This document shows, piece after piece, positions 6,815 through 14,494 of a DNA stretch of 38,538 nt. The position numbers were made by a program, and so were the translations under genes. Source of the stretch: Acidobacteriota bacterium. GTDB taxonomy: Bacteria > Acidobacteriota > Terriglobia > Acidiferrales > UBA7541. The notes under the pieces are model-generated. The model did not search any database. It was not told where the DNA came from and saw only the letters and a program-made list of their open reading frames with translations. The stretch lies in the NCBI GenBank assembly GCA_003223315.1, contig QHYR01000046.1, positions 1-38,538 of the forward strand, read 5' to 3'. Within the stretch, counting starts at the first letter, position 1, and every line of letters begins with the position of its first letter.

Positions 6815-7348
6815 CTAAAACTGCGTTGGCGCGTGGACAATCAGGCTTCGTGTACTGCTAATTGCAAGTGCGCCGAGCGTAAAAACGAGCAGCGTGGCTG
6901 GAATAGCCAATGGCGCGGCAATCCAGAGCAATGCCAAAACCGGAATGAAACCCAAACTTGCCAACGCCAGACTGAAGCGCATCGGCGAGTGCATCTTTAC
7001 CAAGCTCTTCTGATTAGTACGTATCCATGAGCCCTCAAGGAATCCGACGATTAGGGCAATCAAGGTCGCGGGCGCTACATGCCATAGGATGAGGGACCGG
7101 AAAATCACGAGTTCCAGCGGTTGCCATGTTTTTGCGGCAATTTTTTGGCGGAACGGTTCTGGCAACCGAGCGAAGATCACCGCCGTGTAAGCCGGGGTCG
7201 CTCGTTGAAGTTGGCTTAGTTCTGGCTCGGGCAGGACACGACTGGTGGTTGTCCAGCTCGCGTAGATCAGTCTTCCATGTAAAAGGCCGGCAACGGAATT
7301 CGGATCAACAAAGATTCGATCAACTGACTCTTTGCTTTGATGCTCCAA
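6815..7348 (-). CDS. Membrane protein resembling DUF4400, possibly 5'-truncated
   Basis: There are two to three hydrophobic segments (around LILWHVAPATLIALIVGFL, then FSLALASLGFIPVLALLWI and TLLVFTLGALAI). Between them is an E-G-x3-R...H pattern (FLEGSWIRTNQ...KMH), which resembles DUF4400/PFL_4697 membrane proteins of integrating conjugative elements. The only start available in frame is a TTG at 7348, lying inside the truncated DUF262 gene. The first 28 residues are therefore probably not native, and the gene may have lost its true 5' end in the rearrangement. The family call is tentative. Confidence 0.5.
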   Translation of the reverse strand: MEHQSKESVDRIFVDPNSVAGLLHGRLIYASWTTTSRVLPEPELSQLQRATPAYTAVIFARLPEPFRQKIAAKTWQPLELVIFRSLILWHVAPATLIALIVGFLEGSWIRTNQKSLVKMHSPMRFSLALASLGFIPVLALLWIAAPLAIPATLLVFTLGALAISSTRSLIVHAPTQF

Positions 7349-7947
7349 ATTCCACCTTTACGCTGAAAGCCAGGTGTTAGATCAATTTCTTTGTTCCGAA
7401 TCCGATCCATTAGCAGTGAGATCACCATTGGCTTGGTGTCTACACGAATACGCCCTGGATCGAACGGTTCTGTGATTTCGAAGCCACCGCCCGTGTCTTC
7501 TTCTTCGAGACCGGTACCGCCTACCTCACCCAATTCCTCGCCTTCAGGATCTTCTGAATCAACCGTGGTGCTTTCTGCAAGTCGGTCGGGAGCACTCTCA
7601 TTGAGGACGTTATCCTCCGTCGAAATATGCTCGATGACATGCAGCTCCCCTGACGCAGCTCTTCCAACACTCGTAATCCCAGTGCTCCACACAAACCGGG
7701 AGGACCACCCTCGCCGCCCCTCAACAAACTGACCACATCCTTGATCCTGGAGTTTTCGAAAAAGGTCTATTATTTCGCGGCGACGGAATTCATGACCTTC
7801 GGCTCTAAGAAGTACAAGGATACGGTCAACCTTCGTTTCGGACTGATCGCGTTCGCGGCGTGCTGCATGGTCAAGAAAAGCCTTGGCGACCGGATTCTGC
7901 GCGTAGAGTTGTCGAAGCGTGTCTAGATTGGGCGATTTGGAATCCAT
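7267..7947 (-). pseudogene. DUF262 (GmrS-N-like) gene truncated at the 3' end
   Basis: The N-terminal 70 residues look like a small winged helix (ETKVDRILVLLRAEGHEFRRR). A Glu/Gly-rich linker follows, then the start of a DUF262 domain: LTPGFQRKGGIWS and LIESLLIRIPLPAFYMED. Full DUF262 proteins continue for hundreds of residues with a DGxQR motif. Here a stop follows at once and no continuation is seen in any frame. I start at ATG 7947, which has GGAG 9 bases before it. DUF262 proteins include the modified-DNA nuclease GmrSD and other defence proteins. The break marks a recombination junction with the conjugative-element block. Confidence 0.7.
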
Positions 7948-8071
7948 TCGATGTTTCTCCACTTAAGCATCGCCGCCCGCTTATTCACCTGGGGCCACGA
8001 AGAAAGAAAGAGCGATTCTAAAGCATACTCCTGTCTACCGGAAACCACAGATCTTGACAGAGAAAGCCCCT

Positions 8072-8104
8072 ACACAATACCTCGAATAAGTTGTAGTATT
8101 GTGT
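8072..8104. promoter_or_regulatory. Palindromic operator of the AbiE locus
   Basis: ACACAATAC (8072-8080) and its inverse GTATTGTGT (8096-8104) flank a 15-base centre and end 1 base before the abiEi ATG. A TTGACA hexamer lies just upstream at 8054-8059. AbiEi antitoxins are known to bind inverted repeats at their own promoter, so this is the expected autoregulatory site. Confidence 0.6.
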
Positions 8105-8105
8105 T

Positions 8106-8720
8106 ATGCGAAGCGGGCACAAAGAGGCCTCCAAGCGGCTCTACGAGATCGCAGAAGCCCAGCAGGGTTTCTTCACGACCAAGCAGGCTAAAGCTGCGGG
8201 GTTCGCGGAGAATACTCACCCGTACCACGTTCAGGCGGGAAACTGGATTCGTGAGCATCGGGGAATCTATCGGCTGGCCAGCTTTCCGCGAGGCGAGCGC
8301 CCCGACCTGATGCTTTGGTCGCTCTGGTCCAGGAATCGGGGAGAGGTCGCCCAGGGAGTCTACAGCCATCAAACTGCTCTGAGCCTTCACGATCTTTCGG
8401 ACATAATGCCAGCGAAGCTGCACATGACTGTACCGAGAAGCTTCCGGCGAAATAGTGAGATTCCCCGCGTGCTCGTCCTGCATTTCGCTGATCTCCCTCA
8501 GGGCGACATCGGAGTTGCTAATGGAGTGCGGGTAACAAGGCCTATGCGAACAATTCTTGATCTGCTGGAAGGCGGAGAGGTGCTGCCTGGGACTCTTCGG
8601 CAAGCACTCCGTGAAGGGCTACGGCGAGGGCTCATTCGCAGAAGTGAAATTGCAGAGGCTAGGAAACATCTCGCTGATAGTAAGCAACTGCGAGCCTTTT
8701 TTCAGAAAGTAGCCGCCTGA
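8106..8720 (+). CDS. abiEi: AbiEi family antitoxin
   Basis: This is a 204-aa protein with the AbiEi layout. An N-terminal winged helix (GFFTTKQAKAAGF, then HRGIYRL) precedes the antitoxin domain (YSHQTALSLHDLSD, GVRVTRPMRTILDLL). AbiEi represses its own operon and counteracts the nucleotidyltransferase AbiEii (type IV toxin-antitoxin/abortive infection). No Shine-Dalgarno sequence is visible, and the ATG directly follows the operator arm. The stop overlaps the toxin start (TGATG), as is common in these operons. Confidence 0.85.
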   Translation: MRSGHKEASKRLYEIAEAQQGFFTTKQAKAAGFAENTHPYHVQAGNWIREHRGIYRLASFPRGERPDLMLWSLWSRNRGEVAQGVYSHQTALSLHDLSDIMPAKLHMTVPRSFRRNSEIPRVLVLHFADLPQGDIGVANGVRVTRPMRTILDLLEGGEVLPGTLRQALREGLRRGLIRRSEIAEARKHLADSKQLRAFFQKVAA

Positions 8721-9603
8721 TGGAGCCCAAGAGATACGCGACAGCCGCAGCCTTTCGAAGGGCACTGGAGGACAGGCTCCAGGATATTGCCGGGAATGAA
8801 AGCGTTGACTTGCAGCGTCTGCGGCGTCAGCTTGCCTTTGACCGGCTCTTGGCGCGACTGTTTAAGGCGGCACAGCCTCGCGCGCTTCCTTGGGTACTCA
8901 AGGGTGGTTAGCGATGGAGCTGCGGATCAAGGCGGCGCGCACGACGAAGGATATTGACCTGACAATGCGCAGCGTCTTCAGTTCTGGCGAGAAGAAAGAC
9001 GACAAGAAGGATCTGGCCGTGCTGGAAAAGCTGCAAGAAGCCGCTGCATTCAGTAGCGACGACTTCTTCGTTTACACGATTGGTGAGCCAATTTCTGACC
9101 TAGATGTTGCCCCGTATGGTGGTGCGAGGTTTGCGGTCGAAGCTCGCCTCGATGGCCGCGTATTTGTGGGATTTCACCTAGACGTAGGGATAGGCGATGC
9201 TGTGATGGAGCCGCTCGAAGTCATCGAAGGGCGTGACTGGTTGGGGTTTGCCGGTATTGCGAGCCCGTCGTTGTACATGATCCCTCGCGAACAACAGTTT
9301 GCCGAGAAACTTCACGCCTATACCCTGCCGCGCCCCGGCGCGGCGAACAGCCGCGTGCGAGACCTCGTGGACATGGTTCTGTTGATTCAGTCCGCAACGC
9401 TGGCCCACAACAAAGTCACTGAAGCAATCCGCGTTACTTTTGAGCGCCGCAAGACGCATACGTTGCCGAATACGCTTCCAGTGCCTCCCGCTGAGTGGCA
9501 GAAACCGTACGAGGCACTTGCTCGGGAGTGCGGCCTATCCGGGCAAGTTGAAGATGCGTTCGAGATCCTGCGAACGTTCGCTGAACCAATCGTAGGCGGC
9601 TAG
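8720..9603 (+). pseudogene. abiEii: AbiEii nucleotidyltransferase toxin, frameshifted
   Basis: The first frame (8720-8911) ends LPWVLKGG-stop. The second (8914 on) begins ...LAMELRIKAARTTKDIDL and runs to 9603. AbiEii proteins have an uninterrupted KGG(L/V)A...R...TxDIDL catalytic motif, so one base (a T after GGT at about 8908-8910) is missing exactly inside it. The rest is intact, including EKLHAYT and SRVRDLVDM. Either the toxin is inactive or expression needs frameshifting, although no obvious slippery sequence is present. A sequencing error is possible. Confidence 0.85.
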
Positions 9604-10423
9604 TAGGTTCACGCGAGGGCCGCGCTGCTGCAACCCGCGACACAAGGCCCGCTAGAAGGGGGCGGCTCCAGTCTGGTACAGCTGTGCCAGCTGTGCCAGA
9701 ATGCGCTGGGGAGGGCCCCTGCTTTGGAAGCATCGGCGCGGAGCAGGCGCGTCCCCTGTGCCAAAACTGTGCCAGAATCCGATGTTTTCATGCCATTGGG
9801 GTTAGCTTTGAGCGAAAAGCAGATTCCCCAAATTACTGAAAACACAGAGAAGCCAAAGTAGAGAATGGAGCCGTTAGAGTCGGATGGTCCGCGCCCAAAG
9901 CAGACGCGCTCCTTTTACAAAGAGTTCCAAGAACTCCAAGGGTTCCATTTTGTCCGAATGCGCAAACCGAAGGGAGCAAAAAAGCGTCGCGCTTGAGCGC
10001 TCGGTGGCTTAACACGACTGCCTCGTGAGCAGGTGCTCTATTTAGTTTGAAAAGTCTTTGGTTCAAATCAGGCCTCCGGAACTCGAAGTATTTTTCTTTC
10101 AGATGGTTCGCGATACCCTGCAACGATCCGAATTGACAAAGAGATTCGTGACGCTATCCAAGGGAGACCGGCCAGCCGACGTGTGACTTGACAATCCAAC
10201 TGTGAGATCGATGAGGAGCGTTTCAACTCGGGTGCGATTTGCTTCAGATGACGCAAGCATTTGCGGTAAGGGCATCGCGAGATTCAGGGACTACCTTCAC
10301 CTCTCAGAGTAAAACGCCCTCACGGTGCCCCGATGAGCGGGTATCTTTCGCACCAGAGGCTCATGCGTCAAGCGGCGGCAGACACCGAAACAAAAGGCCT
10401 CACCCTTGCGGCCCGAACAACTG
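9604..10423. other. Non-coding stretch with mobile-element tail and tRNA-like scar
   Basis: No gene is supported here. The stretch carries CTGTGCCA repeats in two clusters (about 9677-9698 and 9756-9775) and repeat A (9756-9905). A tRNA-Thr(CGT)-like anticodon arm and T-loop (about 10018-10069) follow. The rest, 10076-10423, shows scattered short frames only. It is the left edge of the metal island. Confidence 0.6.
9756..9905 (+). repeat. Dispersed repeat A: decayed 3' coding tail
   Basis: The sequence is related to 32734-32890. A 27-bp core (9803-9829) is identical and both flanks are recognisably similar. The plus frame reads VFMPLGLALSEKQIP before a stop at 9861, and the other copy reads VFIALGIALSEKQIP. 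Conservation of the reading frame suggests the C-terminus of one gene family. An integrase is the likeliest, since tRNA-like scars lie just downstream of both copies. The family itself cannot be recognised from the tail. Confidence 0.55.
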
Positions 10424-12076
10424 TTACTCAGCACGCCAGGGAGAGCGCTCGGGCCAGTGACGCATCGCATCGGCGGCCCAGGCAGTTGTCTTATCCATGT
10501 GGCACGACGTGCATGGATTCGGGATCTTGTATTTGTCTGTCATCGTCGGCGGGATAAATGCGAAGGTGTGAGCGCTCACGAACACGCCTGGAATCGTGAC
10601 TTCGATTTTGGACATGTGGCATGCGACGCATTCGCTACCCGTGGAGCCATCTTTGTGATGTGTATGCTCCGCAAGCGTAGCCTCGCGAGGTCCGTTCCGG
10701 GAGCCGGGACCATGGCAATCCAGACAAATTTGGTTCACAGGTTTTCGCAGTTCCGCGTAGTTCTCCGTGCCGTGCACATCGTGGCAGTCGAAGCACGTGA
10801 CGCCCCGCCGGTACATCACGCTTTGCACGAAATCGTTCCCCTGCATGCGGTTCTTGTGTGCCGTGCCGTCCGGAAAATGCGTGAAGCTCAGTTCGCCCAG
10901 CTTGTGGTCTTCGAGTTGCCAGTAATCTCGCAGATTCAATCCGACGTGAAAGCCAACGGACCAATCATAATATTTTCCTTCGATGGGACTGGTGACCGGG
11001 CGTCCTTGCGAGTGGCACTGGATGCAGGTGTCGTTGGCGCTGATGTAATCCATCCGCGCCGGATTCACTATGTTGCCCTGCGTGGGTTGCTCGACGTGCG
11101 CACTGCCAGGACCGTGACACTTTTCACAGCCCACGTTCCACTCCGCCACTTGCTTGGTCTGAATGTCGTAATTAACAGAATGACAGCCGTCGCAAGTCGG
11201 CCCAGTCGGCCGCTTCATATTGTCGGGAGGATAGAGCGTGGACCACCAATCGGTTCCGTTTGCGACAAAGTACGGACGCCACATTTTGTTGGTTACGTCC
11301 CATTGCGCAGGTTCCGGATAGTAATCGTCTCCGATTTTCGTGAAATAGCGCTGCTTCCAAACCCTTCCGTAGACGAACGCGACTTGATCCTTCGTGAATT
11401 TCGGACTGACATTATTAGTAGCCAGATTGGGAATAATGGCATCAGGATGTTCGCGGGGATCGCGTACGACATTCGCCATTGGAGTTTTCTTCCAGCGTTC
11501 GTAAATCTGCGCGTGGCATTTCTCGCACGTGGCGGAGCCAACGTAATGCGCTGTGCTCGCCGTGGCAGTTCGTTCGACTTTTTGCTGGGGCGTCGTTAGC
11601 GAGATAGACCGGATGAAGTGAACCAGCTTCCAAGCCGTATTGTCGTCCTCCGACATATGAGGATTTCCCAGTGCGGGCATCCCTGTTAACCTCACACCGT
11701 TCCTGATGATGTAATGGATTTCGCCATCGGTGAGGTTCTGCGTAGCGGGCAAACGCAGTTCCGGCGCTTTAGGATAAAGATTCGGTCCGATTCCAGTGTG
11801 CCCGTCGCCATCTTTACCGTGGCAGCCTGCGCAGCGGTTAGTAAAGCTGTCCCGACCTTCCTGTAACAATTCCGGTGTGATAGTCAGGGGATTTTTCATG
11901 CTGCGCGCGCTTCTCGGGATTCCTAGATTGCGCACAGTCTGCGCCATGAACTTCTCGACGGTGGAGGGCTGGTCGGCTGCGCTGAATCCGCGCCGTACCA
12001 CGAATGTTCCGTAACCAGCGGCAAGGATCACAACCACGAGCAAGACTAGAAGAACTCTTTTTCTGTTCATCTCCAT
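10424..12076 (-). CDS. Nine-heme cytochrome c, membrane-anchored
   Basis: There are nine CxxCH heme sites in order: CAGCH, CEKCH, CDGCH, CEKCH, CIQCH, CFDCH, CLDCH, CVACH and CTSCH. The first lies in a class-I cytochrome c domain (residues about 60-160) with a probable Met ligand in GMPALG. The other eight are in a cytochrome c554-like multiheme domain beginning YVGSATCEKCH. An N-terminal hydrophobic segment (LLVLLVVVILAAGYG) anchors or exports it. I start at ATG 12076 or 12070, close to a GAGAGG; the frame to 12190 has no support. The protein should carry electrons in the periplasm; the partner is unknown. It lies downstream of the DUF1259 gene and may share its promoter. Confidence 0.9.
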   Translation of the reverse strand: MEMNRKRVLLVLLVVVILAAGYGTFVVRRGFSAADQPSTVEKFMAQTVRNLGIPRSARSMKNPLTITPELLQEGRDSFTNRCAGCHGKDGDGHTGIGPNLYPKAPELRLPATQNLTDGEIHYIIRNGVRLTGMPALGNPHMSEDDNTAWKLVHFIRSISLTTPQQKVERTATASTAHYVGSATCEKCHAQIYERWKKTPMANVVRDPREHPDAIIPNLATNNVSPKFTKDQVAFVYGRVWKQRYFTKIGDDYYPEPAQWDVTNKMWRPYFVANGTDWWSTLYPPDNMKRPTGPTCDGCHSVNYDIQTKQVAEWNVGCEKCHGPGSAHVEQPTQGNIVNPARMDYISANDTCIQCHSQGRPVTSPIEGKYYDWSVGFHVGLNLRDYWQLEDHKLGELSFTHFPDGTAHKNRMQGNDFVQSVMYRRGVTCFDCHDVHGTENYAELRKPVNQICLDCHGPGSRNGPREATLAEHTHHKDGSTGSECVACHMSKIEVTIPGVFVSAHTFAFIPPTMTDKYKIPNPCTSCHMDKTTAWAADAMRHWPERSPWRAE

Positions 12077-12308
12077 CCTCTCGGGCTCTTCCACCGCCTC
12101 GTGACGATGAACATCGAGAGATAAGTCTGTACTACTAAGCCTGGCACCTGACAAGATCCTAATCTGCCAGCCGATCCGCCCAACGACCACAGATCAACGT
12201 GGTATTGGCTAGTATGTCTTGGCATTACTGTTCTCAGTGCTCGGACGTACGGCACGGACCCGAAGTCCAATCGGCGGTGAACCAGAGGTTCTCATGCGAG
12301 CGAAGAGA

Positions 12309-13181
12309 TTATTTCGTGTGGATTTTCTCCAGAGCGGCCTTGATTCCTTGGGCCACCACGTCCGGGCTGCCAACCGACCAAAAGTGCATGAAGAAGAGGC
12401 GTGGATTCTCAGTAAGCATGTGCATGTGCAACGCCGTAACCTGAATATCATGAGCCTCCAACGCCGAAATCACGGGGTTTACTTCGGAAGCGATCAACAC
12501 GAAATCGCCAGTCGTCGCAATTTTGCCCGGTCCGGCCTCTTGGAAATTGATGGCTTCGGCAACCCCCTGAGGAGTGGTAAGCGTAATCCCGTCTTCGGTA
12601 ATCGGTTCTGCGCGAGGAATCCCAAATCCTAATACCCCACCATTCCAAGTACCTTTCGCACCCAGGGTAGCTTCCACAGTCTTGACGAACGCGGCGGGCT
12701 CACTCGGTTGCGCGGGCGCAGGCTTGCCGAGCGGAGTCTGCGAAACCGACAATGCTGCACGAAGTGATTTCGCTAGTTCCACGACTGGACCATGTCCAAG
12801 ATAGTGCATATACAGAATTTGTGGGGTCTCGTCCAGAACGTGATTGTGGACGGCAGTGATGTCGAAGTTCGCCGCTCGCAATTTGAGCATCACGGGGTTC
12901 ACTTCCTTTTCGAGGAGCACTAGATCGCCCATCACCATCGCGTGTTCGTCGTTTCCGCTGAATGCAGCCCACGAACCGAGCGCTAAGCCGGGCCGAACTT
13001 CAACATCGCCAACCTTGACGTGCAGATCGGTGCGAGGGAATCCCACGCGATATACGTCCCCGGATTTCTGCCCGGGACGGCCCAAGACTTCGTCAATTTT
13101 CGTGGTGTCAAGCCCTTGTGCTGACAGAATCGCTGGAAGTAGCAGAATCCAAAACAAAGCTATCAGATGATTTTTAGACAT
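12309..13181 (-). CDS. Exported protein with two DUF1259 domains
   Basis: A signal peptide (IALFWILLLPAILSAQG) precedes two tandem copies of the DUF1259/LppY-LpqO domain. Each has a G-D-(L/F)-V-L-...-EVNPV segment followed by a His-containing strand: ITAVHNHVLDE in copy 1 and VTALHMHMLTE in copy 2. The paired histidines (HNH, HMH) could bind metal, but this is inference. Length (290 aa) and domain order are normal for the family, whose function is not established. AGGAGGAAGAT gives a strong ribosome binding site. A CusR-like palindrome lies about 95 bases upstream, which suggests metal-responsive control. Confidence 0.85.
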   Translation of the reverse strand: MSKNHLIALFWILLLPAILSAQGLDTTKIDEVLGRPGQKSGDVYRVGFPRTDLHVKVGDVEVRPGLALGSWAAFSGNDEHAMVMGDLVLLEKEVNPVMLKLRAANFDITAVHNHVLDETPQILYMHYLGHGPVVELAKSLRAALSVSQTPLGKPAPAQPSEPAAFVKTVEATLGAKGTWNGGVLGFGIPRAEPITEDGITLTTPQGVAEAINFQEAGPGKIATTGDFVLIASEVNPVISALEAHDIQVTALHMHMLTENPRLFFMHFWSVGSPDVVAQGIKAALEKIHTK

Positions 13182-13276
13182 ATCTTCCTCCTGCTACTTC
13201 CGGCGTCTGTACGTTGTTTGCTCATTTGATTCGTGCGACTGTCGCATCACGGCGTCAGAATCGCGTCAAAACCTGG

Positions 13277-13291
13277 TAACAAATTTGTCAT
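13277..13291. promoter_or_regulatory. CusR-like box upstream of the DUF1259 gene
   Basis: TAACAAATTTGTCAT matches the CusR box core TGACAA-N2-TTGTCAT with one mismatch, and the centre ACAAATTTGT is a perfect palindrome. It lies 96 bases upstream of the DUF1259 start. An OmpR-family regulator gene of the heavy-metal type is divergent to it. Confidence 0.5.
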
Positions 13292-13385
13292 ATTTACAAG
13301 ATTACCGTACTGCAATACGTTAAACGCGGCTGCTCCGGTATTTGCTTGCTTAGGGCCCTGTCTTCGGAGGACTTTGCTGGCATTA

Positions 13386-13570
13386 TTACCATCGAGCCTT
13401 CCCGGCTATTGAGGCTAGTCGGCTGCGCTCTTCGGCGCTTATAGCTCCGAGCGCCTCCTGCCTCCGATTTTGCCAAGTTCGCTCAGAACTCTAGAAATCA
13501 GCGCCTTGGTCAGCTTAGGCTCCTTGGATGGCCTTGCCCCTGATTCCCGCTTGCTAATCCGCTTTGGCAT
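13386..13570 (-). pseudogene. Remnant of a small GGRRR...EERSRLASIAGKARW-type protein
   Basis: From ATG 13570 the frame reads MPKRISKRESGARPSKEPK, continues to LGKIGGRRRS and stops. The next register continues AISAEERSRLASIAGKARW to a stop at 13386. Together they resemble small basic proteins common in Acidobacteria that end in an A(A)RW motif. The distance is not a multiple of three, which indicates an indel. The function of the family is unknown to me. Confidence 0.5.
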
Positions 13571-13770
13571 AGTTCAGCGTGCCACCGGGCATGCCGTCCA
13601 CCAAGCACCAAGACTTACAACTTGAGTTCGCCGCCAAGCAGCTTAATCATACAACCTGAATGAGACATGAAAACGGCCCATGATGGATTGAGCGCTTGTG
13701 AGAAGCTTGGCTCCAAAGCGAATTGCACCGGTGGGCACGTATGCTCATTCGTCAAAGTGCGGGGGCTGAT

Positions 13771-13787
13771 TTCATTCAATTTTCAGG
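13771..13787 (+). promoter_or_regulatory. TTCA-N7-TTCAGG direct repeat, site 1 (regulator gene)
   Basis: TTCAT at 13771 and TTCAG at 13782 are spaced by exactly 11 bp, the helical phase typical of OmpR-family binding sites. It shares the 12-mer CAATTTTCAGGT with site 2. Lying just upstream of the response regulator start, it points to autoregulation. Confidence 0.6.
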
Positions 13788-13816
13788 TTCTAATGTTGAA
13801 ATCAAGGCCGCCTTCT

Positions 13817-14494
13817 ATGCGCATCCTAATTATGGAAGATGACTCCAAAATGGCCGGACTACTGAAGGAGGGCGTCGAAGAGGAACATCACTCCGCGTGT
13901 CTTGCGTTTGACGGTCGAGCCGCTCTTGAATTAGCGGCCTCGTCGGAATTTGACGTTATCGTGTTGGATTTGATGGTGCCGATATTCGACGGGTTTGAAG
14001 TCACACGCCGCCTCAGGAAAAGTCACAACCAAACTCCGATCCTCGTCCTCACTGCACGAGACGCCATTACTGACATCGCGAAAGCCTTGGATTTAGGTGC
14101 CGATGATTACCTGACAAAGCCCTTCTCATTTGTCGAACTCATGGCTCGATTGAGGGCTCTTGCACGGCGGGGTCCGAGTCCTCGTCCACCCCTGATGAAA
14201 GTTGCCGATCTGGTACTAGATCCGGCCAGCCGCCGTGTTTGGCGGGGAAACCGTGAGATTCACCTAAGCCCAACAGAATACAAGCTCCTGGAGCTCCTGA
14301 TGCGCCGTGCGGGCCGGGTGATATTGCGCAACGCAATCGTGGACGCGGTCTGGAACGTGCAGGATGTAGAGGAAAACACGCTAGATGCTTTCGTTAGCCT
14401 CCTGCGGAACAAAGTGGATAAAGGCTTCAAGACGAAACTCATTCAAACCATCAGGGGAGCGGGATACTCCGTCCGTGAGGAGCCCGAGCCGTGA
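13817..14494 (+). CDS. OmpR-family response regulator, heavy-metal type
   Basis: The receiver domain has the acidic pair E7-D8-D9, phospho-acceptor D51 (VIVLDLMVP), the LTARD threonine and the TKPFS lysine. The C-terminal winged helix (LVLDPASRRVWRG to IRGAGYSV) is of OmpR/PhoB type. Length (225 aa) is normal. The MRILIMEDD start is chosen because the family begins there. An ATG at 13793 (8 residues longer) would lie almost against the TTCAG site. The stop overlaps the kinase GTG start (GTGA). It belongs to the CusR/CzcR/CopR-like branch by organisation, and its neighbours are metal efflux genes. Confidence 0.9.
   Translation: MRILIMEDDSKMAGLLKEGVEEEHHSACLAFDGRAALELAASSEFDVIVLDLMVPIFDGFEVTRRLRKSHNQTPILVLTARDAITDIAKALDLGADDYLTKPFSFVELMARLRALARRGPSPRPPLMKVADLVLDPASRRVWRGNREIHLSPTEYKLLELLMRRAGRVILRNAIVDAVWNVQDVEENTLDAFVSLLRNKVDKGFKTKLIQTIRGAGYSVREEPEP

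Larger units (their letters stand above)
13182..13816. other. Divergent intergenic region between DUF1259 and regulator genes
   Basis: It holds the CusR-like box (13277-13291), a frameshifted small gene (13386-13570, minus) and the TTCAG repeat site (13771-13787). I see nothing else. Confidence 0.5.

Noticed and set aside
10076-10160. Short plus-strand frame DGSRYPATIRIDKEIRDAI
   Set aside because: It is protein-like but only about 25 residues long, with no start and no continuation.
10406-11599. 397-aa plus-strand open frame
   Set aside because: It lies antisense to the nine-heme cytochrome, has no ribosome binding site and has shadow-like composition.
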